From NCBI GenBank assembly GCA_949710005.1, contig OX453272.1, positions 11,123,588-11,187,587 on the forward strand: a DNA stretch of 64,000 nucleotides, read 5' to 3'. Shown here one piece after another: positions 19,253 through 30,226 of this stretch; the stretch's first letter is position 1; every line of letters starts with the position of its first letter. A model generated the notes under the pieces. The model did not search any database. It worked only from the letters and a program-made list of their open reading frames with translations, and was not told the DNA's origin. The stretch is from Ricordea florida. Its lineage: Eukaryota; Cnidaria; Anthozoa; Corallimorpharia; Ricordeidae. The position numbers and the translations under genes are program-made.

Positions 19253-20681
19253 CGGTTAATATTTGGCTCGAGATCGCGACGTACGGACCAATCGCAGCGA
19301 ATTTCGAAATTTGCTTTTATTTCAAATAGGAAGCTTCGCGCACGCGGGAAAAATCCTGACGCGGGATGGTGACACGAACATTTGCACCTACCGCTCGTAA
19401 TCGTCCCCGTTGGGCCGGTTACACCTCACCTACCATCCAGAGGGTTTTGGCTGACGGCCTTGTGGCCTGGCCTTTATCCTCCTCCTGGGGTGTGTGCTGG
19501 GTAGGGTCCATTGCACTCCGGGCTCTACTATATATCACATGTCGCTCTGCCATTGCACTGGTCATTGCACTATTAGACCCAGGCAGAGGGCACCTCAAAC
19601 ACAAAAAAAACGTCAACTTTTACTATAATTTTCAATGGGATTGCTCTAGCGTGGCCGGACGAGTCATATGATAAACAGAACATATGCTAAACAGAATGTC
19701 TGATGAATTTGAATGAAGGAGGGTGAAAATTAACCGCGACCAGCAAATGCAGGAGGCTGTTATATGTATTATGTTTACTGGTAGGAAGATCGTATTTTAA
19801 AATTCATTGTGGTCACTTTTGGTACCATTAGGAGCCCATTAATGGGCTCCTGGTACCATTTAGAAATTAGTGAACAAAGAAGGAATTACAGTAAATAATT
19901 CGAGTGTTTACTTTTAAAATTTTTAAGGCATCGTTTTCCGAATTTTAAGTGCTATTAATATAGTTAATATAGTTTAATGGACCAATCAGGAGATATCACC
20001 GAAAAATATATATGTAAACCACAAGTTTAAGCCCGCCATTGTACATTATCAGTGGACACGCTCGCAAGTCGAAATTAGGTTTATTAGTTTTAATCGTTAC
20101 GTTTTCGTTAACATCCCATCCCGCCGGTATGGCAGTTGTACTACATCTCGCCCCAAATACGTAGAACAGTAAAGCTGCCCGTTCATCGCCCATACCAAAG
20201 AGTTGTGTGACTGATGGAAGGACATTAAGCAATTTTTTTATCAACTTTTGGGGGTGATTTTGGGCATATATTTAATGAGCAGACTCTGTCTACTACTATC
20301 TAGCTATACTCAAACAAGGGCAAATGAAAGTTTTTGTTTCCCCAAAAAATCGACTTGATTATTGACTCACGTAATCCAATTTCGGTGAGTTGTTAACGAA
20401 TCAACTATTGTCGTGCGAAACTGAAGTTAAAAAGTTCGAAAAATTTTCGTCCCACCCCACTTGTTCATAAAAGCTTTATGGAAACGGTCATTATGTCGAG
20501 GTGGGTGAGCGAGGGTCACATTTTTTTGGCGTCATTTTTCGGAGACCCTTGGAAAACGTTTGATAAGGAGGGCTATCATGTATTTTTTTTTTCTACATTA
20601 TAAGATTTTACCTTAAGTCTTTTAACTCAGATTTCTCTTGATGTAAGTCACCTTTCCCCATCTAGACAGTAGAACTTGGAG
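19253..20681. other. No gene seen; one palindrome
   Basis: Non-coding. At 19821-19857 a near-perfect palindrome (GGTACCATTAGGAGCCCATT and its complement) is present. Related AGGAGCCCA-type palindromes recur at about 31505-31560 outside the other end of the Polinton-like element, so they may be dispersed repeats. Confidence 0.5.
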
Positions 20682-20686
20682 TATTC

Positions 20687-21005
20687 AGTAGTAGGAAAAC
20701 CTCATTCCTAACGCAAATCCATATCCCATCTATTTTTATGTAATCCACCTATTAAAATTTCCTATTAAATTCTAATCTACATTATAAAAAAAAAAAGAAA
20801 ATTTAAATTTTGAAATCTAATCTATCTAATTCTCCCGATGGACCACGCCAGTGATTGGAATGTTCTGAATTTACCACGCCCATGATTGGAATGTTCTGAA
20901 TGTTGATTGAAAAAGTTGGATCTGTTGTTGAGGATGTTATTAATTTAGGGTTTTGGAATGTTTGATATCATGATGAATGTAGATTAAAAAATTGAAATTG
21001 TGATT
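20687..21005 (+). repeat. Left terminal inverted repeat
   Basis: It matches the complement of about 30722-31003. Shared blocks include CATATCCCATCTATTTTTAT, TTACCACGCCCATGATTGG and AGTTGGATCTGTTGTTGAGG. An extra AT-rich stretch and a partial repeat of the CCACGCC...GGAATGTTC phrase make the left arm longer. Confidence 0.9.
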
Positions 21006-21013
21006 AAAAAGTT

Positions 21014-21300
21014 ATGAATAATTTAAACCTCTCAATGTCTACAAAACACACAATCGTTAAACTTGAAGAAGCATCAAAATTCAATCTAGGTAAAATAGTT
21101 ATTGAGAATCCTCAAAAAATTAAAGGTAATACAATTATGGATATATTCGAATTAGATAAAATAGTAAAAAAGGATTGCGCTTAGAACTAACAACATCAGT
21201 ATATTTAAATCATTATGGTGTAAAAGGAACTTAAACAGAATATATTAAACAAAGGGAAAATAAACGCGGCCCTGTTGAATATTAAACGAACGGGGCATAC
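21014..21300 (+). pseudogene. Virus-like small gene, broken
   Basis: Starts ATG at 21014 (MNNLNLSMSTKHTIVKLEE) directly inside the left repeat and runs 56 codons to TAG at 21182. A second frame then reads LRLELTTSVYLNHYGVKG and later YIDSTFRLNYLDTALSVG, with in-frame TAA codons between. It may be the 5' part of the gene that resumes at about 22345. The function is unknown. Confidence 0.45.
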
Positions 21301-22344
21301 ATTGACAGTACATTTCGATTGAATTACTTGGATACGGCTCTTTCTGTTGGTTCTATTGAGATTGATCTGTTACTTTCTACTTCTTTCTTTTATATCCTTG
21401 CTTTCAGTTGCTGAACTGACGTAAACGTATGTTTAAGAGATTGTTTTGAAATCCTGGTGAAGTTTGTTTGGGTCATGTTTGAATTTTGAATTTCAATGAT
21501 TTGCTGTTTGTAATTATGTTTTCAATTAGTCTTTTCCTAACACCTATTGTTTTAAAGACTTTATGTCCTGGTCTCAGAGGTACGTATTCCGCGCTACACA
21601 TGCAAATAAAAACGTGTTTGTCACAAACAGGTCAATAATCTTGTTATTTTAGGCCTGGTTCTTTTGGTTTGTAAGCCTTTATGAGTAAATCCCTGCCCAG
21701 GTTTCATTAGAACAGAGCTCTGAAAATCCTTAGGGTTAACGTTCTTACTGCCACTGGAATTATTTCGAGAAAAAAGTACCTTCATGCCTGTCAAATACGC
21801 CAAACTGAAAAAACACTCGAACTGATACGATGTCTCTTTGTTAAATTTTGTATCCAATAATGGGTTGCTTTTGTCAACCTTGTGTTTGAGGTAATTAAAG
21901 AAAATAAACGGCAAAGAAAAAATGTAAATCAAATGTAAACAAAGTCTAATCTCATTCACTTATTTAAGGCTTAAGATTTGAAAGAAGTGAATTGCTGTTT
22001 GTTACGTTCTCGATCAGTCAATCAGTCACTAAAGGTATTAGTACTATCTCCAGGAATAATAATTAGATGAAAATTGTCTCACCTTGATGTTAGGCATCTG
22101 GACCTGTTTAAGGCAGTTACAACTGACTGCACACAATTCTTGCTAAAGGTACAGTGTCAACTCTGCACACCAGAAACAGCTGTGTGTCTCTCGTCCCCAT
22201 CTATGGCCTTCATGTACAGTCAGCTGCTCAGACCTTTGCAAACTACAACGGCAACAGCATCCCGCTGTAACTGCCACGACCTCTTTCAGATCTATTTGAT
22301 ACAACGTGAAAGATTAAGAAGCGCCTTATGGCTTATCAGTGTTT
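21301..22344. other. Insertion-like non-coding stretch within the element
   Basis: About 1 kb with no virus-like coding sequence and less A-rich composition than its surroundings. It separates two pieces that could belong to one gene. Probably a later insertion of unrecognised type. Confidence 0.4.
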
Positions 22345-22869
22345 AATGATGAAAATGCTATAGGTTTACAGATTGTGTATCCAGTGAAGGATGACAGTGA
22401 AACAGATTAAGATTTTAAATAGGATCTATAAAAATGTTAAGATAAGTCCATTGAATTTTTTGAAAAAGGTGATCTGAATATACCTAAGAATATGTTGAAG
22501 GCTTATAAACACTTAAACAAAGAAGAAGATCCTAATTGGGAAAGTTTCTTCAAACCAATAGTGTATTGCAATGGCAATTTTTACATTAAATTAATTACAA
22601 AGAAAGAAAAAGATAAATTAAAATGTACCCCAAATGTATTCAAAGATGGAAAAAAGATCGAAAAAGAAGATTACACAAAGAAAAGATTTAAAATACATTC
22701 AGTGGTATTATTAAAAAGCGTGTTTATAAGTAAAGAAAAGGTATCATTAACATTTGAAATTAAGATGATGAATTTATCAGAACCAGAAGATGTTTCAGAA
22801 GATGATCAAACCGATGAAGGGGAGGAAGAGGAAGAAGAAGAATTTGATGGTAGTTTTTTAATTCAATAA
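22345..22869 (+). pseudogene. Virus-like acidic-tailed protein, 5' part broken
   Basis: The open part is 22492-22869 (125 codons): NWESFFKPIVYCNGNFYIKL, then KIHSVVLLKSVFISKEKVSL, and a highly acidic tail (DEGEEEEEEEFDG). Upstream, from about 22345, the same frame reads IGLQIVYPVKDDSETD but carries four stop codons before 22450. An acidic C-terminal tail is common in single-strand-DNA-binding proteins, which is only a suggestion. It is convergent with the minus-strand gene ending at 22920. Confidence 0.5.
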
Positions 22870-22919
22870 ATAAACCCTAAACTTCATAACTTGAATCTAG
22901 TTATGAAATCTTCAATAAC

Positions 22920-24445
22920 CTATCTAAATAAATAATATCCCAACCTTGCAATAATAACAGTCAAAGCCGCAGCAAGGTTAGTTTTATGTGAAGTTTCTTC
23001 AACATCCTCTACAATTTCAGGTTTCTTTTTCTCTACAGGTTTCGCAATCTCTGCAACATGAGGCAACACAACCCTTGAAGAACCCAAATTATGCTGTATC
23101 CCAACCGATTTCATCTCCTGATTCACGTGCAAATTAACGCCAAATTTCAGATCATCCGTAGCCTTCATCAGCTTATTATTATATGCAACCACACTCTCCG
23201 TATTTATAATCATATTACTCGGTATTAACCAAACACCTGGGGCAATCGCTAGATCAAGTCGTAATTTCGCTTCTTGAGTCGCGAGTTGATATCTCTGAAC
23301 TGAACTCGTTATATCATTCTCAATCACACTACTCTCGAATAAAGATAGAGACTCTTGCTGTGTCTCAATGGCCCCACCACCATTCCCAACGATCGAATTT
23401 CTCGTGTTAACTTGTGAACCCAATATGCAATAAACGAAAGCTTCAGCAGACCGATTCAATCTTCCAAGTCCGGCTTTCGTTAATCCTTTTCCGACAGTAG
23501 GTATAAACCAGATATATTTAAATCCTGAGAAATCATCATTCCTGATAAATGAAATTAAATCACCCTTTTCCTTCTTTCCACCCTCATCTGAAAATTTACC
23601 ACCCTCACCCGGCCATAGATTAGCTTGGGTATCATAACTTCGAATCAAATGAACGTTCTGAAGTCCTCCACCTCTACCATGATATCCAGCGCCATAATCT
23701 AAAAATGTATCACCCAAACCATTATTCCTTCCACCTTTCCATCTAAAATAAGAATTATCCGCTAAACCGAATTCTCTACATAATTTTGATAGGCAACTTT
23801 ACTATAGGGGTTGTTTGAAATATAAATGGGTTGTTCATCCGGCAATGGCACACTTAATTCATACAATATCCTCCTAATGGTGAAATAGATGTGAAACTTA
23901 ATGAAGCTATTCACAACTTTCGGATAATTCATACTTTCATAAGGGCTAACTCCGCATCCAGAAGTTGCGCACCAAACCGCGAAATTAAGCTGCTGCGGCC
24001 AGTAATTCATATCAGGGGCATTCAACCATTTTCGACTTTGTTTTCCGGATTTGAAAGTTACAACCTGAGATTTGATGACGTTTCGCATCTTGGCAGTAAA
24101 TTTCTGACCCTTCGAGACATAAATATCTAATGAAGTTAATAAATCTGTGATATCAGAGCTAAGGCTATCGAAATCAATTGCAGGTATTGGATATTTTTCA
24201 CTCGTCAAGGTCAGGCTTTTTGGGAATGAACTCATCATTAAGCTTTTCAAACCTAGATCAATATCCAATTCGTTTTTCAAATTCTGAGGAAAATCTTGTG
24301 TCCATGTTTCACCAGTCGGATCATCGTAACTCATCACAGTTATTGTTCTCCATCTCATATACCCGCCATAAATATCAGTTACATATTGAAACTTATTAAG
24401 ATAAGCGTTTGGATTTCTTTTCTTAAAATCTTCAAGTAAACCCAT
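22920..24445 (-). pseudogene. Large virus-like protein, probable structural protein, one frameshift
   Basis: Two frames, 24445-23762 and 23717-22920, form one gene. The joining stretch is open in the third frame, so a small indel sits near 23765. The first half starts MGLLEDFKKRNPNAYLN and contains NYWPQQLNFAVWCATSGCG. The second contains GKGLTKAGLGRLNRSAEAF, FVYCILGSQVNTRNS and APGVWLIPSNMIINTESVV. A C-terminal hydrophobic segment (NLAAALTVIIARLGYYLF) may be a membrane anchor. At about 500 residues it is the longest gene left in the element. No motif identifies it. A capsid or other virion role is an inference from its size and place. Confidence 0.5.
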
Positions 24446-24534
24446 CTTCTATCTTGATTATAGATAAAAGATTTGATATTTTTTAGCTAATAATAGATCT
24501 TCTCAAAACTTAACGTGATTGTCCGCCGCTTAAT

Positions 24535-25133
24535 TCTCTGAGTATTTCTTTTCTGGCTTGATTCTTGAGCATCACGGAATCGTACTTTTTTATGGGTTTT
24601 TTTTATCCTTTCTCCGTATATCCGCCTTCAGAGTTTCGAACTTTTTAATTTCTTCAATAAGCAATGAGAACTCTTCATCAGATATCTTATTATCACGAAG
24701 CGCTTTGGAAACCAGATCTTCTATCATGTTTATTTTCGCCTTTGCCAGAGATACAGTACTCTGATGTTTTGTCGCCTTGGTGGATAAGCTTTTTCAGTGA
24801 AACTTGTTCGCACGCTATAGATGTACAAACTAGAACACCGCTGACAACTCCTAACGGAATCGCGACTACCACACCTATACCGCTGAGTGAACTCGCCAAA
24901 CCTGAAGCCGCTAAAACTCCAGATAGAATACCGCAAACTGAACTCGCATTTATGAGCATTCCTTTCGATCTGTTATATTTTTTCAAAACATTATCATAGT
25001 GTTTCAATTCATTCTTTAATTTATCGAGAGCTTCACAACATTTCTGCAATCTGAAGGTATTTCTATCGGGAGGAGGGGGCGCTGTTGGATTGATTGTGGC
25101 TAAATCTGGGTAAACTTTCTTATATTCATCCAT
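24535..25133 (-). pseudogene. Virus-like membrane protein, frameshifted near its end
   Basis: Starts MDEYKKVYPDLATINP, then a proline run, a coiled segment (LDKLKNELKHYDNVLKKY) and a glycine/alanine-rich hydrophobic double segment from SSVCGILSGVLAASGL to VVSGVLVCTS. After a shift near 24740 another frame continues with DNKISDEEFSLLIEEIKKFE to about 24535. The layout is helix, two membrane-like helices, helix. The function is unknown. Confidence 0.5.
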
Positions 25134-25199
25134 GTTTGTGAAAGGTTTTCGTTAGCTTGAAATAATTATCTACAGCTTTAAGAATCGGGTTTTCTTCAT

Positions 25200-25484
25200 G
25201 TTTTTAAGGGGGTATGTTTTTTTTTACTATTTTTTGTGGTGGTCTATCTAGAATAGGTCCTTCTTTTAAATTATGTAAATCATAGGAAATCCCATCTATA
25301 GAAACTGAACAATCTTACCATTTTCATAATGAACATCATCACTTGTTAACTGTTTAAAGGCAAAACCAGATTTAAGGATCTGATAAACTATTTTAGGATC
25401 ACTTATTCCTAAATCTTCGGCTTCTTCTATCGCGAAATTCATAAGCTTTTGATCCCTAATTATGGATGATCTGATTTTTTCCAT
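25200..25484 (-). pseudogene. Small virus-like protein, frameshifted
   Basis: The first frame runs MEKIRSSIIRDQKLMNFAIE to FKQLTSDDVHYENGKIVQFL (62 aa). The neighbouring frame continues ISYDLHNLKEGPILDRPPQK to about 25200. There is no known domain. Confidence 0.4.
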
Positions 25485-26053
25485 TCAGAAGACATTATGT
25501 AAACCGTAAACTAACTGAGTAAAATAATTTATAGGTCCTTTTAACTTTTGAGTTGGTAAAGCCGCATAATTCTGAGATGGGATGTGAGCCAGCAGATGTG
25601 AGGGAGTTACTTTCACTGACTCGCTGCTAAACCTGCCCGTATTCATATATGACGATCGTTTATCCACCAAGCTCAAACTACTTTCAAAGGTTCCTTGATG
25701 CTTATTGGTTATAATTTACCCGGTATTATAAATTCTGGTAAACCCGAACCAATCTGCAAACCCCTCGAAAGATTAAGCTTATAGCTGTTATTCGAATATA
25801 TATAATCTACTTCATCAGTTTCTATTATGGTGAGCTTTGCATTTTCTGTATCATTAAGAAAAATCGCATGACTACTCCGCAATGAATAGGTTCCAGATTC
25901 AATGACGAGAAAGGGTCTATTCTGTTCATTGAAAATGGTTTGTCGCTCTTTAAAATTAACTAATCTTTTAGGTATGTTACAATCTAGAAGCTGTATCTTC
26001 CTCATCCTATCCAAAGGAGGATCCAAATAAACCCGAGTTTCAGAATCAAACAT
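25485..26053 (-). pseudogene. Virus-like beta-rich protein, frameshifted
   Basis: The first frame, 26053-25709, starts MFDSETRVYLDPPLDRMRK and contains IQLLDCNIPKRLVNF and SYKLNLSRGLQIGSG. The second, 25676-25485, contains SSYMNTGRFSSESVKVTPS and KLKGPINYFTQLVYGL. They probably form one protein of about 185 residues. It may be a minor virion protein (inference). Confidence 0.45.
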
Positions 26054-26077
26054 CGTAACACTCAGCCTGATTTTAAA

Positions 26078-26257
26078 TTATCTTTTAGAATTCTTTAAAT
26101 ATTTATTCTCCGTTTCTGAAATGAATCTAGTCTTTGTGATACCACAGCTGGAACATTTGCACTTAAACTTGTATCTTCCATTAGAAGTTTTACTATATCT
26201 TTCACTGCCCGGTACACATTCTGTTTCCTTTTTCTCTTTGACACAATAGCTCCACAT
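26078..26257 (-). CDS. 59-aa zinc-ribbon-like protein (DUF5679-like)
   Basis: A complete short frame, ATG at 26257 to TAA at 26078: MWSYCVKEKKETECV at the start, then KTSNGRYKFKCKCSSCGITK and TRFISETE. The layout (Tyr-Cys-Val-Lys near the N-terminus, Asn-Gly-Arg, then CxxCG near the C-terminus) resembles the small DUF5679 zinc-ribbon proteins found in many DNA viruses. The first knuckle here is Cys-Val-Lys-Glu, missing its second cysteine, so zinc binding may be lost. Confidence 0.6.
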   Translation of the reverse strand: MWSYCVKEKKETECVPGSERYSKTSNGRYKFKCKCSSCGITKTRFISETENKYLKNSKR

Positions 26258-26263
26258 TTATAA

Positions 26264-27155
26264 TTAACGATTCTTCTTCTTTAACTGCTCTACAAAATAC
26301 ACAACAACGGCAAGGATCAATAACCAGACATTTTTCCCGAGAAAAGAAAAAACTTCTCCCGCAGTTCTGAAAAGGAAGCTAGCAATCGCGCCAATCATAC
26401 CTGGTAATATTTCGCTGAGTTTCTTCCCAACCGCCTTCAGCCCATTCCCCAAACCAGTTCCCAATTTCGATAAACCTTTGGAGAGATTCGAGATTATAGC
26501 TCCAATTACCAGAGCAACGGCACTCACAACCGCAAATACTGTGAAAGCATATATATTTTACTCTATCTCTCAAAAGCATTCGTTCCCGTATTTTTTTTTT
26601 CTGTTTTTCTAGATGTCTTATTCTTTCTTCGTTTCTAGATAAATTTTCACTCGCTAATCTCTCTAATTCATCGACCCTTTTGACTAATCTATCTCTGACT
26701 TGTTCCACCTTTTTTAAATTGGATAGACCTTTCTTGTTTTTATCAAGCTCATTTTTGTATTGTCCCAATTCATTGCGAAGCGTCTCAACCTCTGTTTTTG
26801 CTTCTATGTTCTGATTAACAGCGGCATCCAAATAGCTCTCACTTTCAGCGATTCTTTGCGGTTGCTCCTCTATTATTCTACGCAGTTCCTTTTCATTATC
26901 AGCATAAACTTGCACTTCTACACCATTTGTTTCCAAAACCGTTCTTAAACCTTCCAAAGCGTTATTTAAAACTCTATCCGCTTCGTTCAATTCTTTTAGA
27001 TTTGATAATAGTTCATCATTCTTTGCAACTAACGTTTCGGAATCAATCCCAAGAGATTCTTTTATTGTACTTGGTAAACCATCATATTTAATTTCCCCAT
27101 ATTTATCAATCAATGAATATAGCGGCCTGGTAACAAGTTTCGCTGCTCCCGCCAA
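26264..27155 (-). pseudogene. Coiled-coil plus membrane-segment virus-like protein, frameshifted
   Basis: The first frame from 27155 starts MAGAAKLVTRPLYSLIDKYG. It has a long coiled coil (about residues 35-190, e.g. VEQVRDRLVKRVDELERLA) and a basic end (QKKKIRERMLLRDRVKY). Near 26540 the sense switches to the frame 26527-26264, which gives a Gly-rich repeat (SKGLSKLGTGLGNGLKAVG) and a hydrophobic segment (LGKNVWLLILAVVVYFVEQL) with a basic tail. One indel separates the two. The layout suggests a virion or membrane-anchored protein. The function is unknown. Confidence 0.5.
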
Positions 27156-27169
27156 AAGTAGGTCACGTT

Positions 27170-27440
27170 ACCTGTTGTTTTTTTCTGGTCGTTTTCTTTT
27201 CCAGCCAGTGCGCTACTGGTTTTCGCTAGATTTACCTTTCGTTTTAGCTTCTCAACGAAGTTACGACCGTGTACAAGCCGTTTAAGGATCGTTGTACGTC
27301 TGCTGTGAGACGCTGTAATCCTGTTGGGCGCCTTGACAGCTGTTCAAGGGAACGGCTAGTCGCCGGAATAAAAGCGGTTTTTGGTCCGTCAACTCGTGTG
27401 AATTTGTTGTGGTAAGACGAAGGTGAAAGAGTCCTTACAA
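27170..27440. mobile_element. GC-richer 270-bp insertion, LTR-like
   Basis: This stretch is much richer in GC than the surrounding viral-type genes and lies between two gene pieces. It contains GAATAAAAGCGG, like an LTR polyadenylation region. No clean TG...CA ends or target duplication could be fixed, so a solo LTR is only one reading. Confidence 0.35.
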
Positions 27441-27636
27441 TAAATGAGGAGTATAATTAGATTTGCTGGTTAATCCAACCCATACTCTACCTTCTGCATC
27501 GAGATCCGCGGTAAAGGGTGAATTCAGAGGATTAAATTCATAAAATTTACTTTGAATTATTTGGAAAGCTTCACGTCTATCTTCACCATTTTCCCCAAGT
27601 AGTGGAGCTGCTATTATTGCGATTTTAATTTATTAA
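27441..27636 (-). pseudogene. Virus-like gene fragment
   Basis: The minus frame reads IAIIAAPLLGENGEDRREAF, then FYEFNPLNSPFTADLDAEGR and VWVGLTSKSNYTPHLL. There is no ATG, and the downstream part is cut by the insertion at 27170-27440. Unrecognised. Confidence 0.4.
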
Positions 27637-27765
27637 CTAGTCTTTTTTAAACAATTTAGAAACCAAGTAACATGTAAAAGCACCTAATCCAGCTGATGTT
27701 AGAATTGTAAATATAGATAGTTTATTATTATCATCTTCTTCATAATCACAATCACCTTTAGCCAT
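27637..27765 (-). CDS. 42-aa membrane protein
   Basis: A complete small frame, ATG at 27765 to TAG at 27637: MAKGDCDYEEDDNNK, then a hydrophobic segment (LSIFTILTSAGLGAFTCYLV) and a basic end SKLFKKD. One membrane span with an acidic N-terminus. Short single-span proteins are common in virus-like elements. The function is unknown. Confidence 0.45.
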   Translation of the reverse strand: MAKGDCDYEEDDNNKLSIFTILTSAGLGAFTCYLVSKLFKKD

Positions 27766-27804
27766 ATATTGCTACAGTTTAGGCTCATATTTAGCAATTA
27801 ATGA

Positions 27805-28212
27805 ATGAGGCTGAGTAGGATATGAAGAATTAAGTGGATCGAGGAAGGTGTTACCCACCGAGGCCATAGGCCAAGGTGGATAACACCCTTCCGAGATCCG
27901 CTTATTCCTTCATATCCTACGAAAGCCGATTTCGTTAATTGCTTTATTATTTATCAAAATATTTTCAAACACTTAAAGGAGAAAATGAGCGTTATTTTCA
28001 CAAATTGTAAACTTGTAAACCTACTCGCAGCAATTTCGGATGTTTGTCTGCTAAAAATAGCACAAGCTCGTACCCAGGTCTTCTCGGTTGAAAGGTGCCT
28101 TAACCTGCGAAAACGCTGCATTTTTGACGTCATTTCCTCGTTAAAGTCAAAATTCTTCCAAATTTGGTCATCAGTAACTGGTTATGGTGAATTAAACGTG
28201 TGCCTTTAGCCA
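27805..28212. repeat. Foldback insertion truncating the polymerase
   Basis: A long inverted repeat lies at 27810-27922 (GTAGGATATGAAG...AAGGTGTTA paired with TAACACCCTT...CTTCATATCCTAC). Unrelated sequence then extends to a phrase at 28196-28212 (GCCAATCAGAATCGGGG) where the polymerase reading frame stops making sense. The polymerase catalytic half is missing on this side. Confidence 0.6.
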
Positions 28213-28213
28213 A

Positions 28214-29702
28214 TCAGAATCGGGGAAATATTTTGAATGAATCTATCAACCTAATATCTCGTTTAATTTCAATACGTTTGCCGGACTTCATGAATGTATC
28301 CACAACAATTTGTTTGCTGAAAGATATGTACTTCTCTTCGTTGTTTGCTATACATTTTATCTTACCTTTTGAAACACCAAGATTCTTTACGAATAGATGT
28401 GAGTCATAACCAGAAAGATTGTGGAATATCACCGGAAAGAATTTGGGTATATTAAAATTTAAGTTACATGATTCATGAGCTGCGCCTCGGTATTTTCCTG
28501 TAAGACGACAATGATCCCTTACCGTCTTTTCACCACCCAATTCTAAATCCCCATATGTGGCAATGTTAAGCCTTTTTGAAATCTATTTTATCCTTTTTGG
28601 TCATCCTAATATCCTTTTTAAACTTATAAATCCTCTTAATATCTGCCTCTATAGAATTTATAAAATGTCGTTCCACATCTTCTTCAGGTTATTTGGCTGT
28701 ATATGATACTAGTTTCGGTCTAAATAAAGAAATGCAAAAACATTTAATAAGATAAGTATACCCAGATGGTTTGTGCTTTTGATATTCATTCGTGAAGCTT
28801 TTTCTTTCATCTGGAGAACAGCCGCTAATTTTTTGAGTATAGCATTCAAAATCTGCATAAACCACGAATGGGACTCGCATCTTTCTGTTGTAATTTTCAA
28901 ACTCGATGTACTTTGGACTTCCATCTGCATTCATGGGCATTTCAACCCTAACTGCTTCATATTCATGTCACAGCCCATTTGAAACACTCGTGATCATTCA
29001 AATTCTTAACACTTATTATCGCTTCTCTTCTAGCTATTTTTTCTGGTAATGGTAAATATGAACTACCTCGTAAAGGCTCGAACGGATTTAAATTAATAAG
29101 GAAAGATTCAACACTATAAAAATCCCATCCAGATCCGTTATTCTGATAATTTTGATTTCTTTCTAGTAATATCTTGATTTGATCGTCAAAAATTATGTTC
29201 ACGTCATCAGCTTCTGTTATGGTCAATGCTTTAGTATGAAAATGGCTGCTATCTTTATTAATCTCACCTGTGGCTGGATTCTCTTTTATAAAATTACAAG
29301 TAAGTGTTAATATAATTTTGATTGGTTTTTTCTGCTTATTAATTAATTTAACAACTTCCTTCTTTATCTTTTTCAAAAACGTTGGAGCATCATATCCTTT
29401 TCTACCTTTAATTGTATATGTATTTAAGTATCCTTTGAATGCTGCATCACGAAGTTTGGGTTTAAACCTTTCTTTGAAAATCACTGGTTGTAATTTCTGC
29501 GCTAATTCTTCTTTCCCTATACGACCATAACCCTTGATTTTATTTGCTTTTGCTAGAAGTTTTAATTCTGCAGATTTCCTTTTTGATAAAGGCTATTTAG
29601 GTTCGGTATGCTTTATTAATTTGATGAGATCATTCTTTCTAAGATTTTTAAACTTAGACTTTCCAAAATCTTTTTTAGCTCGATTACTTTAAGATTACTC
29701 AT
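28214..29702 (-). pseudogene. Polinton-type DNA polymerase B, N-terminal and exonuclease part only
   Basis: A possible start is at 29702. The N-terminal region is split over frames: ELAQKLQPV, then in 29484-28963 KIILTLTCNFI and NPFEPLRGSSYLPLP, ending NDHECFKWAV. Next, in 28940-28689, MRVPFVVYADFECYT carries the Exo I DxE motif of family B polymerases. The last piece, 28540-28214, contains TVRDHCRLTGKYRGAAHESC and PVIFHNLSGYDSHLF (Exo II region). Breaks: at the junction of pieces one and two about 100 residues expected for this family appear deleted; stops and a shift lie near 28560-28670. The palm domain with its catalytic aspartates is absent because the repeat at 27805-28212 follows. It would have replicated the element by protein priming, and is now non-functional. 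Confidence 0.8.
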
Positions 29703-29779
29703 TAATTAGAAATTATTTATTCTTTACATTGATTAAAAATTCAATTTTTATAAGATGATAATACCTCATAAATTCTTCT

Positions 29780-30129
29780 TTACAATCTACTTTTACATTC
29801 CTTACAAGAATATTTACTTTTATTATGTTCACAAATACCTTTTCCTCCACAATCTCTACAATGATATTTTTGAAGATTATGTTCGCAAATTAATGATCCT
29901 TTGCATTCTTTACACACTTGTTTACGTTTATCATGTTCACAAATGCCTTTTCCTCCACAATATATACATAAATATCTTGAACAATTGTGAGTGCATATAG
30001 AGCCTCCTTTACATTTTTTACAACGGGATTTTTGTTTATTATGTTCACAAATTTGCGACCCTCCATAACCTCTACAATAATATTTGTAACGATCATGAAT
30101 ACATTTATAATATACTTTTTAGATTCCAT
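29780..30129 (-). pseudogene. Cysteine-histidine repeat protein (zinc-binding repeats)
   Basis: In the frame that lacks its own ATG, the minus strand encodes repeats of about 19 residues built as CxxCGGKGICEHxxxK: GGSQICEHNKQKSRCKKC, GGKGICEHDKRKQVCKEC, GSLICEHNLQKYHCRDC and GGKGICEHNKSKYSCKEC. The frame ends at TAA 29780. ATG 30129 is two bases out of phase, so a small indel lies near 30105. Repeats of this kind occur in large DNA viruses and protists (from memory). Each likely binds zinc. Confidence 0.65.
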
Positions 30130-30226
30130 TTAAAATTAGATGGGTATTTTTTTAAACAATTTAAATCAATTTTATAATTTCATAACTAGATTCAAGTTAT
30201 GAATAAAAAGTTTAACAAATAAATTA

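Noticed and set aside
19360-19640. 5S rRNA or other pol III gene in the GC-richer stretch
   Set aside because: No matching internal promoter boxes or conserved rRNA segments were found.
22074-22346. 90-aa plus-strand ORF
   Set aside because: No domain, odd composition, and it overlaps a virus-like fragment in another frame near its end.
22380-22460. Repeated in-frame TAA/TAG codons in a virus-like gene, as if a ciliate-type code were used
   Set aside because: Other genes of the element also have frameshifts and stops at positions not typical of glutamine, and intact small genes use normal stops. Decay explains it better.
29890-30129. ATG-initiated 79-aa minus ORF
   Set aside because: The adjacent frame encodes the regular Cys-His repeats. 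This frame is a shadow reached through an indel near the start.
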